Shown here: positions 44,898 to 53,733 of the stretch, in pieces
How the letters are laid out: the number at the start of each line of letters is the position of its first letter
How positions within the stretch are numbered: position 1 is the stretch's first letter
Translations under genes and position numbers: made by a program
Source of the DNA: Corynebacterium aurimucosum ATCC 700975
GTDB lineage: Bacteria; Actinomycetota; Actinomycetes; Mycobacteriales; Mycobacteriaceae
Length of the DNA stretch: 64,000 nt
Reading direction: 5' to 3'
NCBI RefSeq assembly: GCF_000022905.1
Contig: NC_012590.1
Span: 1,922,001-1,986,000, forward strand
The notes under the pieces: generated by a model
What the model was told of the DNA's origin: nothing
Databases searched by the model: none
What the model saw: the letters and a program-made list of their open reading frames with translations, nothing else

Positions 44898-45196
44898 ATG
44901 TCCACTACTGAGGCCCGCGACCCCGACCTCAAAGTCTCGCTTGGCCGCCACAATGAATTCGTTATCCGCAACCGCTTTGAGACGGCCTCCATCGCCGTCG
45001 ATATCGCCATTTTCCGTGGTCTTTATCGCAAGTTCCATCCTCTTCCTGTTCAGCCTCACCAAGGTAGGAACCGTCTTCTTCCTCCTGGGCAGCCTCGCCA
45101 TGACCGCCCGCCCCGCCATCCCCCTGCGCCGGCGCATGTACCTACACAAGATCGGCACCGACCTCGAGGACGCGGAAGGCTCCCACTACTACGCCC
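44898..45196 (+). pseudogene. Frameshifted YrhK-like copy
   Basis: Starts MSTTEARDPDLKVSLGRHNE, nearly the same as the intact gene at 37,795. The reading frame shifts near 45,010: the first part ends in SIAVDIAI and the rest (FSVVFIASSILFLFSLTKVG and TVFFLLGSLAMTARPAIPLR) continues in another frame. The normal stop has also mutated. It abuts the IS3 relic on its left, which explains the loss of its upstream neighbour. Confidence 0.75.
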
Positions 45197-45966
45197 TACT
45201 TACCCGCCGGCACCGTAATCACGTGCACGCCCAGCTCGCGAATCTGCGCGAGGATCTCCGCTGGCGCGTCCGTGGTCGTGACCAGCTGATGCAGATCCTC
45301 GATATCACCAAATCGAAACGTCGAGACGTGATTGAGCTTGCGCGGCGCCACGGCCAAGATACGTCGCGTGGCCGCGCGCATCGCGGCGCGTTTATTCTCC
45401 GCATCGTCATACGTCGTCGTCGCCAGCCCGTGTTCCAGCGACGTCGAACACGACCCCAGCACCACCACGTCTGCGCGAAATTCCCGCAAGGCGCTCGCCA
45501 CCGCGACGCTGGACAACGCCAGCGTGTCCGGTTCGACCTCCCCACCCGGCACAAAGATATTCGCTCCCGGCTTCACCCCGAGCGCCGCCGCGGAATGCAG
45601 GCTCAGACACATCGCCGTAATGGGCCGACCAGCCAGCCGCTGCGCAATGGCTTGCGCCGTCGTGCCGTTGTCAAAAATGACCGCGTCGTCATCGCCAATT
45701 AACTCCGATGCCGCCCGCGCAATCGCCGCCTTCGCCTCCGGGTCTTCTGCCTGCCGTACCCGGAAAGGCTTAGGCGTCCCGCGCCGCTCGACCCGGCGCG
45801 CCCCACCATGCGTGCGCACGAGCAACCCCAACTCTTCCAACTCAGCAAGGTCCCTGCGGATCGTTACCGCCGCCACTCCAGTGAGCTCCGCCAGGTTCCG
45901 GATGCGCGTTTCCCCCGGCCGATCGATCGCGCGCATGATCACTTTATGTCGACTTTCGCGTTCCAT
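45196..45966 (-). CDS. DeoR/GlpR-family transcriptional regulator
   Basis: A 256-residue regulator. The N-terminal winged HTH is HKVIMRAIDRPGETRIRNLA then ELTGVAAVTIRRDLAELEEL, followed by LLVRTHGGARRVE, the classic DeoR signature. The C-terminal sugar-phosphate sensor domain has DDAVIFDNGTTAQAIAQRLA and later VVLGSCSTSLEHGLATT. It would repress sugar catabolic genes and release on sugar phosphate. No sugar operon is adjacent. I chose ATG 45966 (MERESRH); a 50-residue longer frame has no homology. The 3' end touches the YrhK pseudogene. Confidence 0.88.
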   Translation of the reverse strand: MERESRHKVIMRAIDRPGETRIRNLAELTGVAAVTIRRDLAELEELGLLVRTHGGARRVERRGTPKPFRVRQAEDPEAKAAIARAASELIGDDDAVIFDNGTTAQAIAQRLAGRPITAMCLSLHSAAALGVKPGANIFVPGGEVEPDTLALSSVAVASALREFRADVVVLGSCSTSLEHGLATTTYDDAENKRAAMRAATRRILAVAPRKLNHVSTFRFGDIEDLHQLVTTTDAPAEILAQIRELGVHVITVPAGK

Positions 45967-46206
45967 GCGCCCATTCTTGAGCGTTTCACGGAACCCGTCA
46001 AGGTCACTACACCCGCAGTTAGCGCACCACACGCGGCAAAAATCCAGGTCACACACCCCCGTCAACGACCAGCCCCACCCGCTCGCAGTGATCATTTCCG
46101 GCGAGCGAACGCTCACCTACATTAAGCATTGTCACACCACGTGGCACCCGCAAGCCCCCAGGGCCCGACCACATTCAGCTCGCCTCCACGCAGAAAGGAT
46201 ACGACC

Positions 46207-46377
46207 ATGACACCCCGCACCGATGCCAGCCCACGCACCACCCGCCGTACGAACTACCGCCGTGCCTCCAGCACCCAGACACTGGCACGTCTGCGCGAGT
46301 GGTTCCACGACACCAGACTCGAACGTACCGGCACCGTGACGTTCACGCTCATCACCGGCGCCACCGAGTCCCGCTAA
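46207..46377 (+). CDS. Small basic hypothetical protein
   Basis: A 56-residue protein: MTPRTDASPRTTRRTNYRRA, then SSTQTLARLREWFHDTRLER and TGTVTFTLITGATESR. AAAGGA precedes ATG 46207. It has no membrane helix. No family recognised. It is divergent from the DeoR gene (240 bases). It might be a small regulator or a chance frame. Confidence 0.35.
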   Translation: MTPRTDASPRTTRRTNYRRASSTQTLARLREWFHDTRLERTGTVTFTLITGATESR

Positions 46378-46431
46378 CGCCGGTCCCCGCGGAAACGCCC
46401 CGATGAGACCGCCCGCAACCACCGACGATCA

Positions 46432-46599
46432 TTAGGCTGCGCGAGCAACTCCGGGTCCCCAGCACCGCCAACAGCTCCTCGTCGAGTTCCTGCGCGTCCA
46501 CCTAGACGACCCTCCCCACCGCATCACGGATGCCGACCTCGCCAACCATATTGGCCGGCAGGAAATGGACGGGGGGGTCGTTGCGCGCGCGATGGTCAT
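46432..46599 (-). pseudogene. Broken copy of the 66-residue hypothetical gene
   Basis: The part NMVGEVGIRDAVGRVV-stop-VDAQELDEELLAVL matches NMVGDVGFRDAVGRVVYVDA of the intact gene at 37,463-37,663; the Tyr codon has become TAG, and the N-terminal part is out of frame. The surrounding CGCAACCACCGxxGxTCATTA word (about 46,413-46,434) also occurs near 38,158, so a larger segment was once duplicated. Confidence 0.7.
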
Positions 46600-47314
46600 G
46601 ACTGCGGGGTCCTCCTGGACCTGGATAATTCCCAGCAACGCATCCCAGGCATGTTTACACCGACCCCTTACTTAAAACGCTAGAGGAATAAGACACATGT
46701 ACACGAATCGTCGCGCGTAGAACGCTTGCCTTCCCACGCACATCCACGCCAGCCATAGCAAGTTTTAAGAATAAGCACTTTATATCAACTTAGGTATCCG
46801 CCTTGGAACAACCTGCACATTGCCACATAGCTCCAACTGCATAAATTTTTGAGAGCTTCATCCCCCGAACCCCGCCCACTCCATACGGGTGCGCCAAGCC
46901 TACATCGCACTAGACACCGAGGCCACGGAGCACGACCAAGGTCAACCCCGTATCAACCCGGCGCGCGTCCATGCCTAGCGTCGATGCAGTCGCGGCACCC
47001 CCATCGCAGCGTTGCTCCAGCCGTCTCCGCGTACTGTCCGCCAGCCTCAAACGGATTCGATCAGCATCAACCCGCTCCAAGCTCACGGGCCGCGGATTCA
47101 TTCCGATTCGCGCCTCACTACCCTTTAAGTTCAGGCGACTCCGCCACCATCCGTGCGCCAAAGTTGGCGATTCGCGCTGCAGAGCGAAACAGCGGCTAAA
47201 ACTTGTACCATCTCTCCCATCCGGCGCATGTTGCGTCGCCTTATCGCCTAAGGACACCTCCTCTTTCCCGGCGAACAGATGACCGATTGGCTTCAGGCAG
47301 GCAATGAGGAAATT
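46600..47314. other. Non-coding or heavily decayed stretch
   Basis: About 700 bases between the 66-residue pseudogene and the excalibur lipoprotein gene. Frames here have poor codon use and frequent stops in the sense that would fit their neighbours. A short stretch near 46,888-46,975 reads YIALDTEATEHDQGQPRINP but stops soon after and matches nothing I know. Probably remnant sequence. Confidence 0.5.
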
Positions 47315-47755
47315 CTATTTCTCACACCCGACACCATCACCGTCACGATCCAGGTGCGAGCCGTACCCAGGCTGCCCGGAATAGATCGGCGCCGCGCCCG
47401 CTGCTCGCGCTGCGGCACAGTTCTTGTAAAACGTGGACGTCGACTGTACTTGTTGTTGCTGCGGCAGTGCCGCAAAGCCCTGTTGCTGCACAACGGGGTC
47501 GCTTTCCGCGACGCCTGCCGGCAGTGAATCTATATCAGAAAGTGCAACGCTGTCCGCCTGTTCAGTCGTGGGCGCCGCTGCTTCGGTCTTAGTGACCGTG
47601 GACTCAACTGCTTTGGTCGAAGTCACAGTCGTGTTAGTGGTCAACTCAGTAGAAGTCGTCGTCACAGGCGCTGTCTCATCCGTGTTGTCCTCGCACGCGG
47701 ATCCGATCATTCCCAATACCACCAGTGCACCAACAACTTTGAGAGCAGTTTTCAT
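47315..47755 (-). CDS. Excalibur-domain lipoprotein
   Basis: A 146-residue exported lipoprotein. The signal MKTALKVVGALVVLGMIGSAC has a lipobox (IGSAC, Cys21). A Thr/Ser/Val-rich linker follows, then the C-terminal excalibur domain: FYKNCAAARAAGAAPIYSGQ, PGYGSHLDRDGDGVGCEK with the DxDxDGxxCE motif. It shares that domain with the wall-spanning protein at 19.5 kb. The role is unknown; excalibur domains are thought to bind calcium at the cell surface. AAGGAC is upstream of ATG 47755. Confidence 0.82.
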   Translation of the reverse strand: MKTALKVVGALVVLGMIGSACEDNTDETAPVTTTSTELTTNTTVTSTKAVESTVTKTEAAAPTTEQADSVALSDIDSLPAGVAESDPVVQQQGFAALPQQQQVQSTSTFYKNCAAARAAGAAPIYSGQPGYGSHLDRDGDGVGCEK

Positions 47756-47958
47756 CGCAAGTCCTTGAAAGAGAACGGTATGTGAACACCACTTAAATCG
47801 AGATTGGACTCCGCAGAGTTACGCAGTCGGACAAAAAATTTCATCACTGAAACATTTCAATATTTGCGACCACACCAGGTTCCTCTGGATTTCGAGTTTG
47901 CATCGAAAACTGCAATAAGGTGGGCCTGACCCCGGAAGGTAGACACGTCGGGGGTTAG

Positions 47959-48840
47959 CTATGCTGCTTGGGTCAGTGTAGCTGATGTGAGTGCTTCGAA
48001 GGCATCGGGGGCTAGAAGATTGCACCAGGAGTGTCGTCTGCGCGTGTTGTAGCGCATGCACCATCGAAAGACTTCTTGGCGACAGATGATGGGATTGTCA
48101 AAGACTTTCCGATCACGCAGAACTTCACGCTTTAGGGTGGCGTTAAATGATTCTGCCAGGGCATTATCGGCACTCGTTCCCACCGCTCCCATGGATTGGC
48201 GAACACCAAGTACAGCGCAGTGCTCTCTAAATGCTTGTGAGGTGTACACACTGCCGTGATCGGAATGGAAAATTGCCCCTTTAAGGCTTCCACGGACTTT
48301 CCTTGCATGAGATAAAGCTTCGATAACCAGTGATACCCGCATGTGATCGGCGAGTGCATGGCCGACGAGTTTGCGCGAGTAGACGTCGATGACCGTGGCC
48401 AGGTACATGTTCTTGCCGCCCTTACACGGCAGGTAGGTGATATCGCCTACGTAGACGTGGTTCGGCCTGTCAGCGGTGAATCTGCGGCCTACTAAGTCTG
48501 GCATGACTCGACGGCCAGGCTTGCGCCTGGTGGTGATACATCGACGCCGTTTGCTAAAGCCTTTTAGCCCCATGGATTTCATGATGCGTGCGACCTTCTT
48601 GTGATTGGTCGGAGGAAAGCCCGTATCGTCGTTGAGGCTTGCAGCAATGCGTTTAGCACCATAAAGCCCGTGCTCATTATCGAAGATGGTCTTGATTCTC
48701 GCACCAATAAGGGCATCGGAACACGTCTTTAACCTGCGTTCTTGGCGGGTGTTGACCCATTTGTAGAACGAGGAGCGATTGAGCTTTAACACGTGGCACA
48801 TCCGTGTGAGCCGAGTATTCGGTTCGGTGGTCATAGACAA
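47959..48840 (-). CDS. IS3-family transposase OrfB (DDE)
   Basis: A 293-residue integrase core. HTH_21-type N-terminus (IFDNEHGLYGAKRIAASLND), then catalytic DDE parts: DHVYVGDITYLPC region (NHVYVGDITYLPCKGGKNMY), IFHSDHGSVYTSQAF, and SADNALAESFNATLKREVLR (Glu). All three acids are present and the frame is open, so it is probably active when made as the OrfAB fusion by -1 frameshifting. Confidence 0.92.
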   Translation of the reverse strand: MSMTTEPNTRLTRMCHVLKLNRSSFYKWVNTRQERRLKTCSDALIGARIKTIFDNEHGLYGAKRIAASLNDDTGFPPTNHKKVARIMKSMGLKGFSKRRRCITTRRKPGRRVMPDLVGRRFTADRPNHVYVGDITYLPCKGGKNMYLATVIDVYSRKLVGHALADHMRVSLVIEALSHARKVRGSLKGAIFHSDHGSVYTSQAFREHCAVLGVRQSMGAVGTSADNALAESFNATLKREVLRDRKVFDNPIICRQEVFRWCMRYNTRRRHSWCNLLAPDAFEALTSATLTQAA

Positions 48841-48852
48841 ACTGGAAGCGGA

Positions 48853-49152
48853 TTACCAGCGTGTCTCTTCGGCAAAATATTTCGCGGCCTTGCGCAGGAT
48901 GTCGCGTTCTTCGCGCAGCTTAGAGACTTCTTTTTCTAGCTGGCGGATCCGCTCAGAATCAGTCGTCGCCTGGGCCTTGTCACGCATGGTCTTCGTGCGG
49001 GCACGCTTGCCGGTGCCGTACTGCTTGATCCAGGAATAAAGTGAGGAGCGATTGACTCCAAGCTCTGCTGAAGCCGCGTGAAGTGAGAGGTCCTCATTGT
49101 TTTCGTAGAGGGCCACAGCATCACGTTTGAACTGTTCGGAGTACCTAGGCAT
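48853..49152 (-). CDS. IS3-family transposase OrfA
   Basis: A 99-residue HTH protein: MPRYSEQFKRDAVALYENNE, HTH LHAASAELGVNRSSLYSWIK, then a leucine-zipper-like helix (LEKEVSKLREERDILRKAAK). It starts with ATG 49152 and ends 12 bases before orfB. Confidence 0.92.
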   Translation of the reverse strand: MPRYSEQFKRDAVALYENNEDLSLHAASAELGVNRSSLYSWIKQYGTGKRARTKTMRDKAQATTDSERIRQLEKEVSKLREERDILRKAAKYFAEETRW

Positions 49153-49229
49153 GGTGGTAGATTACCTTTCTTCCCAACCCAACTGGGCTGGATATCAGGT
49201 GTCTACCAAACAGGGGTCAGGTCCGTTCC

Positions 49230-49845
49230 CACAGCGATAGAGGTTGCGAGCATCATCGCCAAGTAGATCAACGTCGCCGCAATGATTCCCCACATCAGAA
49301 GGCCAAGCGCTTTCTTCGGCCTGAAACTAAACTCCCCCGCCAGTTGCGGAATGGAATCAAAGCCCACGTAGGCCCACGGGCAAAAGCGATGATGGTCGCC
49401 ACCGCTGCCGCCGGCGCAACGTCGACAGGGAAAGCTGGTGCAAGCTCCGGGCGCTTGGCGACGTAATAAATCACCATCGACGCCAAAATGACCACCACCG
49501 CCACAATCATGATCACAACGGCAAAGCACTGAAACTGGCCAGAAAGCGCGCCCCGCATAACCATTTCAGGGAACGTGACACGGAAGACGAGCGTGACCGC
49601 CGACGCATTCAACGCGACAACGCACGAGTACCCCAGCGTCAGCGCCCCCACCACCGGTCAGCGGCAGCGCACGAATAGTAAAGCCGTAAATCAAACCAAT
49701 AGCGGCAATCACCAGGCCACCAACGACAAAGCCGATGACCGTGCCGGCCAAGCCGGCCTTCTGCATCCAGTCGAAGGGGCAAGATATAGGCACCCCAACC
49801 AATTGCCGCGTCGACCGCCATGGCGAAGACCCATGAGGGCTTCAT
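49230..49845 (-). pseudogene. APC-family amino acid permease, truncated by IS and frameshifted
   Basis: Pieces in three frames read MKPSWVFAMAVDAAIGWGAY, AGTVIGFVVGGLVIAAIGLI, GALTLGYSCVVALNASAVTL, VVIMIVAVVVILASMVIYYV and PWAYVGFDSIPQLAGEFSFR. This is the order of an APC permease, including the GFDSIPxxAxE motif. Several 1-base shifts break it and the IS3 element removes the C-terminal half. Confidence 0.75.
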
Positions 49846-49989
49846 AGTTTTCCGCAGGGTCGTGTTGTCCGACGGCTGGCTTCATCCCAGACGATTAACC
49901 GGTTGTGCAGGAGCTTGCCGACCCCGTCGCCCCCAGCGAGATTCTGACGAGACTAGAGTTCCTCAAAGAATGTGCTCGTGAGATTCCCG

Positions 49990-50170
49990 TGCATAACTTG
50001 GCAGCTCCTAGGTTACATCAGCCACGACGCCAACCCCTCCTTGGTAACGCTACTCGGATGCCTATCATGGATAGCACTTAGGCTTCCCAAGCCCTGCCCA
50101 TGCTTACCGACGCCCCCTCCGCCTAATCCTTCTCTTCGACTCCACCACCGCCCTCTTCCTACATCACTAC
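49990..50170 (+). pseudogene. Possible remnant of a second jetD gene
   Basis: In the +1 frame near 50,058-50,125, PIMDST-stop-ASQALPMLTDAPSA lines up without gaps with LIVENKQTFLALPTLADASP of JetD. The DNA word GCCCTGCCCATGCTTACCGA mirrors GCCCTGCCCACGCTTGCCGA of jetD, and an earlier block (TTACATCAGCCACG, against CTACCTCAACCACG) is also in order. In-frame stops and deletions are present. The rest of 49,846-50,370 shows no gene. Confidence 0.45.
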
Positions 50171-50370
50171 CGATGTATGAGCGCACGAATCGCATCCGAT
50201 CCACAAAGACAGGCGGAGCACTAAACAAGAGCGGCTTCCGCCTATCAGTCAGCACCTAGCGAAGAACACCTAGCGAAGAACATCTCGAAAAGGGGATGCC
50301 TACATCCGCAAGGAAGCCAAGGGGAAGTATGCTAGAGCACGACCAAAACCGACAACGAGTAGAGGATGAA

Positions 50371-51624
50371 ATGAGCTCAACTCCGCACGTAGCATTCGTA
50401 GGGCTTGGCTATATTGGCCTGCCCACCGCAGTAGTAATGGCAAATTCAGGCCTTCAAGTAACTGGAGTCGATGTAAATGCAATTAACGTCGACAAAATCA
50501 ACAGGGGCGAAGTTACGATCGTTGAACCCGGCCTGGAAGACGAGCTTAAGAAGGCTGTTGAGTCCGGTCGTTTCACCGCCAGTACTGAACAAACTAAAGC
50601 TGACGCGTACATCATCGCTGTCCCTACCCCATTCACCGAGGGACATGATGTTGATATGAAGTTCATCTACTCAGCTGCTGAAGCAATCGCGCCCCAGCTT
50701 GAAGGCAACGAACTAATTGTGCTCGAATCCACATCTCCCCCGCTGACTACTCAAAAGATGGCAAAGCGAATCCTCGAGTTGAGGCCCGATCTAAAAGCTG
50801 ATAGCGATGACGCTCCTGCCGATGACAAAACCATCTACTTTGCGCATTGTCCAGAGCGCATCCTTCCGGGCAACGCAATGACTGAGCTGCGAACCAATGA
50901 CCGTATTATCGGTGGTCAAACGAGCGAAGCCACCCGCCGTGCCACAGAGATCTATGCAAGTTTCTGTGAAGGCGAGTTGCTGCCTACCAATGACGTGACA
51001 GCAGAAATGGCCAAATTGACAGAGAACTCTTTCCGCGACGTCAATATCGCATTCGCTAATGAGCTCTCTCTGATCGCCGATAGGCTTGGCATCGATGTTT
51101 GGGAACTTATCGAACTCGCTAACCACCACCCGCGAGTGAATATTCTCCAACCAGGCCCTGGTGTGGGTGGTCACTGCATCGCAGTAGACCCTTGGTTCAT
51201 CGTGTCCACCGATCCGGAGAACTCCAAGCTTATTAAGACCGCGAGAAATATCAACGATGACAAACCCAACTGGGTTATCAACAAAGTCGTTGAAGCACTA
51301 GGAGAACCGGAGGGCAAGAAGCTAGCAGTTTTGGGCCTCGCTTTTAAACCTGATATCGATGACCTCCGCGAATCGCCTGCGCTAAATATCGCATGCGAAC
51401 TCGCAAACCGATTTAAGGATATTCAGATTAGCGTAGTAGAGCCCAACATCACCCAACTTCCTGACAGGCTGTCTGGATTCCAGAACGTCGAGCTAAAGGA
51501 ATTGGACAAAGCTGTAGATTCGGCTGATGTAGTTTTGATGTTGGTTGACCACATTCAGTTCAAGGAATTCGAAGCCGAGAAACTAAAGGCTAAGAAGGTA
51601 ATCGACACCAAAGGTATCTGGTAG
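50371..51624 (+). CDS. wecC: UDP-N-acetyl-D-mannosamine dehydrogenase (WecC type)
   Basis: A 417-residue UDP-sugar 6-dehydrogenase. Rossmann motif VAFVGLGYIGLPTAVVMANS, central FAHCPERILPGNAMTELRTN and the C-terminal GPGVGGHCIAVDPWF (GVGGHCIxVDPxF) are typical of WecC, which oxidises UDP-ManNAc to UDP-ManNAcA with two NAD+. LGLAFKPDIDDLRESPALNI completes the UDP-binding domain. ATG 50371 has GAGG five bases upstream; an in-frame ATG at 50329 with GGGG upstream would add 14 residues. No WecB epimerase gene is in the window. Confidence 0.92.
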   Translation: MSSTPHVAFVGLGYIGLPTAVVMANSGLQVTGVDVNAINVDKINRGEVTIVEPGLEDELKKAVESGRFTASTEQTKADAYIIAVPTPFTEGHDVDMKFIYSAAEAIAPQLEGNELIVLESTSPPLTTQKMAKRILELRPDLKADSDDAPADDKTIYFAHCPERILPGNAMTELRTNDRIIGGQTSEATRRATEIYASFCEGELLPTNDVTAEMAKLTENSFRDVNIAFANELSLIADRLGIDVWELIELANHHPRVNILQPGPGVGGHCIAVDPWFIVSTDPENSKLIKTARNINDDKPNWVINKVVEALGEPEGKKLAVLGLAFKPDIDDLRESPALNIACELANRFKDIQISVVEPNITQLPDRLSGFQNVELKELDKAVDSADVVLMLVDHIQFKEFEAEKLKAKKVIDTKGIW

Positions 51625-51661
51625 CAGGTAGCCTTAGCATAAATCTGAAGGAAGACACCCC

Positions 51662-53605
51662 ATGACCATCAGGCCTTATCCTTTCGGCTTTTTAGTAAGC
51701 AACAAGCCGATCGAGAACCAAGAGCTAATCCAAAGCAATTTCAGGCGGTTTGAAGCTTGGGACGGCATAGAAGTTTACATCCAGCCCGATGAACCAACAC
51801 AGCTTGTTCAAGACGATAACTTAAAACTGCTTTGGTTTGGTCATGCGGCCTTCGTCGGTGACACATCGATTGAGCTTCCTTTCATAGAGAGAGCTCGACA
51901 AGAGCTTTCAAAAGGGTGGCATGCTTTTCATTCTTTTCTCGATTATGTAGTCGGCCGCTGGGCGGCACTTATCGTCAAGGATGAAAAGACCACACTCTAC
52001 AATGACACCCTAGCGAGCCAACCTGTTTACATTGCGCGGGAAGAAGCCCTACTATTTGGCTCACATCTACCTTTAATCAATGAGGAACTCAACGCCCGCA
52101 CGGGCATTACCAAAGAACTGGTTTCACTTGGACAGCACAAGCTGTGGGATCAGACTGAAGACACCCGAATTGCTGCACTGCCGCCAAATTTTTGCTTTGA
52201 GTTTGAGACCAAAGAACTCAACCGATTCTATCCGCACCCATATACATCCATTGACGAGTTTTCCTCGATAAACACGGCGGTTGAGCAAGCTATCGCTTTA
52301 GCCAAGCGCTCGGTCCAGCACTGGGGAAGTCTCGACTACAAGGTATATTGTGCTCTGACTGCAGGTATGGATACCAGAGTATGTGCTTCTGCAGCATTAG
52401 CCTCAGGGATTGATTTCTCATTCGTAACTTATGGAAGTACTGAACCTCCCTCAGAAGAGGATGGAAATACTAAGCGTTCGTACAAACTTGATATCCGAGT
52501 ATCCAGATTAATAGCGGAAACGTTTAAGAAAGAACACGTTATTCTGCCGATGGAAGATGTTAAAGCCTATCCTCTTTCTGCAGAAGATAAAGCGACCCTA
52601 CAACGCAATACTGTGGGAAAACATGCTTTAAATTTCCAAGGCCTGTACGAGAATACCCTCGGCACACACCCCTCCATTTGCTTCGTCGGCACTGCGCTTG
52701 AGGCCTTTAGAGACTACTATTCGCCTGCAGCGAAACCTACAACCTCATTCGAGACATTCACGCGGATTGTTTCTGCCCTCGGAGGGTATTCGAGCAAATC
52801 AGACGATGAGAAACTCACAACTGAACTCGCCTATGAGCTTTGGGAACGCTACAACATGAAAACCGTATTGGAGCATGGATTCCCAGTCGCCAACATTTTA
52901 TATCAAGAACTCCGAGCTGGCCGTTTTCAGTCGGAAGCGATCAATTGCCAGGCTTCAGCCTTTCTGCCGATCAACCCGATTGCGATCCGGAAGTTATTCG
53001 AAACGGCGCAATCTCTACCGTTCTACGACCGCAAGAACGCGGTTTTCGCGAAATCTTTCATTCAGAAAGCATGCCCGACACTTACGCAGTTCCCAATCAA
53101 CGACAAAGATTTCTCCATTGCCAAAACCAACTTTGTTGACGTTGAAGCTGTTTTCAGCCGGACAGCGGAGGATGAGCCTTATGAAAGGTATGAACAAACT
53201 CCTCCAGACATTATCCAATTGAAACCAGAGAATCTACACAAAGGCGGGGAACGATTCTTTAGGAAACGTTTTTCAGCACAGACTGGTTCACTTAGGTTAA
53301 CTTTCCACAATCACTACAACATTGGCCGAGATGCCAACAATGTTGTTATTTTCATCCGGATTAACGACAATGACGTTTACCGCCTGCCGATTGGTAAGCG
53401 TAATGACCCCTGCACCGTAGCCGTAGACAGTCTGCGATACGGAGATAGTGTTGATCTCGGGGTTCGGTCGATGCGCGAGAACGGTCTAGCCTGGAGTAAC
53501 GTCAGTTTGTTGAAATTAACAGAGTGGACTGAGACGCCCATTGATTTTGACTCATCCCAGCCACTGGAGATTTCATCGACTCGAGAGTTTCGCGTAGCAG
53601 AATAA
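51662..53605 (+). CDS. Asparagine-synthase-like protein of the polysaccharide locus
   Basis: A 647-residue protein. The first 140 residues resemble the Ntn-type amidotransferase fold of asparagine synthase (YVVGRWAALIVKDEKTTLYN, LFGSHLPLI) but lack the N-terminal catalytic Cys. Residues 232-239 are LTAGMDTR, a PP-loop of the SGGxDS type, so an ATP-pyrophosphatase-like domain follows. The last 110 residues are a separate beta-rich domain. It probably makes an amide, or forms an activated carboxylate, on the surface glycan (a uronate such as ManNAcA would be a fitting target), but this is inference. Codon use is AT-richer than the core. Confidence 0.7.
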   Translation: MTIRPYPFGFLVSNKPIENQELIQSNFRRFEAWDGIEVYIQPDEPTQLVQDDNLKLLWFGHAAFVGDTSIELPFIERARQELSKGWHAFHSFLDYVVGRWAALIVKDEKTTLYNDTLASQPVYIAREEALLFGSHLPLINEELNARTGITKELVSLGQHKLWDQTEDTRIAALPPNFCFEFETKELNRFYPHPYTSIDEFSSINTAVEQAIALAKRSVQHWGSLDYKVYCALTAGMDTRVCASAALASGIDFSFVTYGSTEPPSEEDGNTKRSYKLDIRVSRLIAETFKKEHVILPMEDVKAYPLSAEDKATLQRNTVGKHALNFQGLYENTLGTHPSICFVGTALEAFRDYYSPAAKPTTSFETFTRIVSALGGYSSKSDDEKLTTELAYELWERYNMKTVLEHGFPVANILYQELRAGRFQSEAINCQASAFLPINPIAIRKLFETAQSLPFYDRKNAVFAKSFIQKACPTLTQFPINDKDFSIAKTNFVDVEAVFSRTAEDEPYERYEQTPPDIIQLKPENLHKGGERFFRKRFSAQTGSLRLTFHNHYNIGRDANNVVIFIRINDNDVYRLPIGKRNDPCTVAVDSLRYGDSVDLGVRSMRENGLAWSNVSLLKLTEWTETPIDFDSSQPLEISSTREFRVAE

Positions 53606-53733
53606 GCCCCTATACTACAAGTTTGCTATTGCCCCAAAAGCCAGGCTACTCCAACACACCATTGAGCCAAATCAACAGGCTGACTTAAAGGTCCAATGGA
53701 ACGCCTTGGGGATTCGCGAGAATCCCCAAGGGA

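Larger units (their letters stand above)
47921..49229 (-). mobile_element. IS3-family insertion sequence
   Basis: About 1.3 kb with orfA and orfB on the minus strand. Terminal inverted repeats are visible: GGCCTGACCCCGGAAGGTAG at 47,923 and the reverse complement near 49,199-49,224 (GGTGTCTACCAAACAGGGGT on the plus strand), sharing CCTGACCCC and GGTAGACAC. It cut an APC permease gene on its right. The exact ends and target duplication are unclear. Confidence 0.85.

Noticed and set aside
46849..47282. Several 80-120 residue frames on both strands
   Set aside because: They overlap each other, have no ribosome site and no recognisable motif; probably chance frames in decayed DNA.
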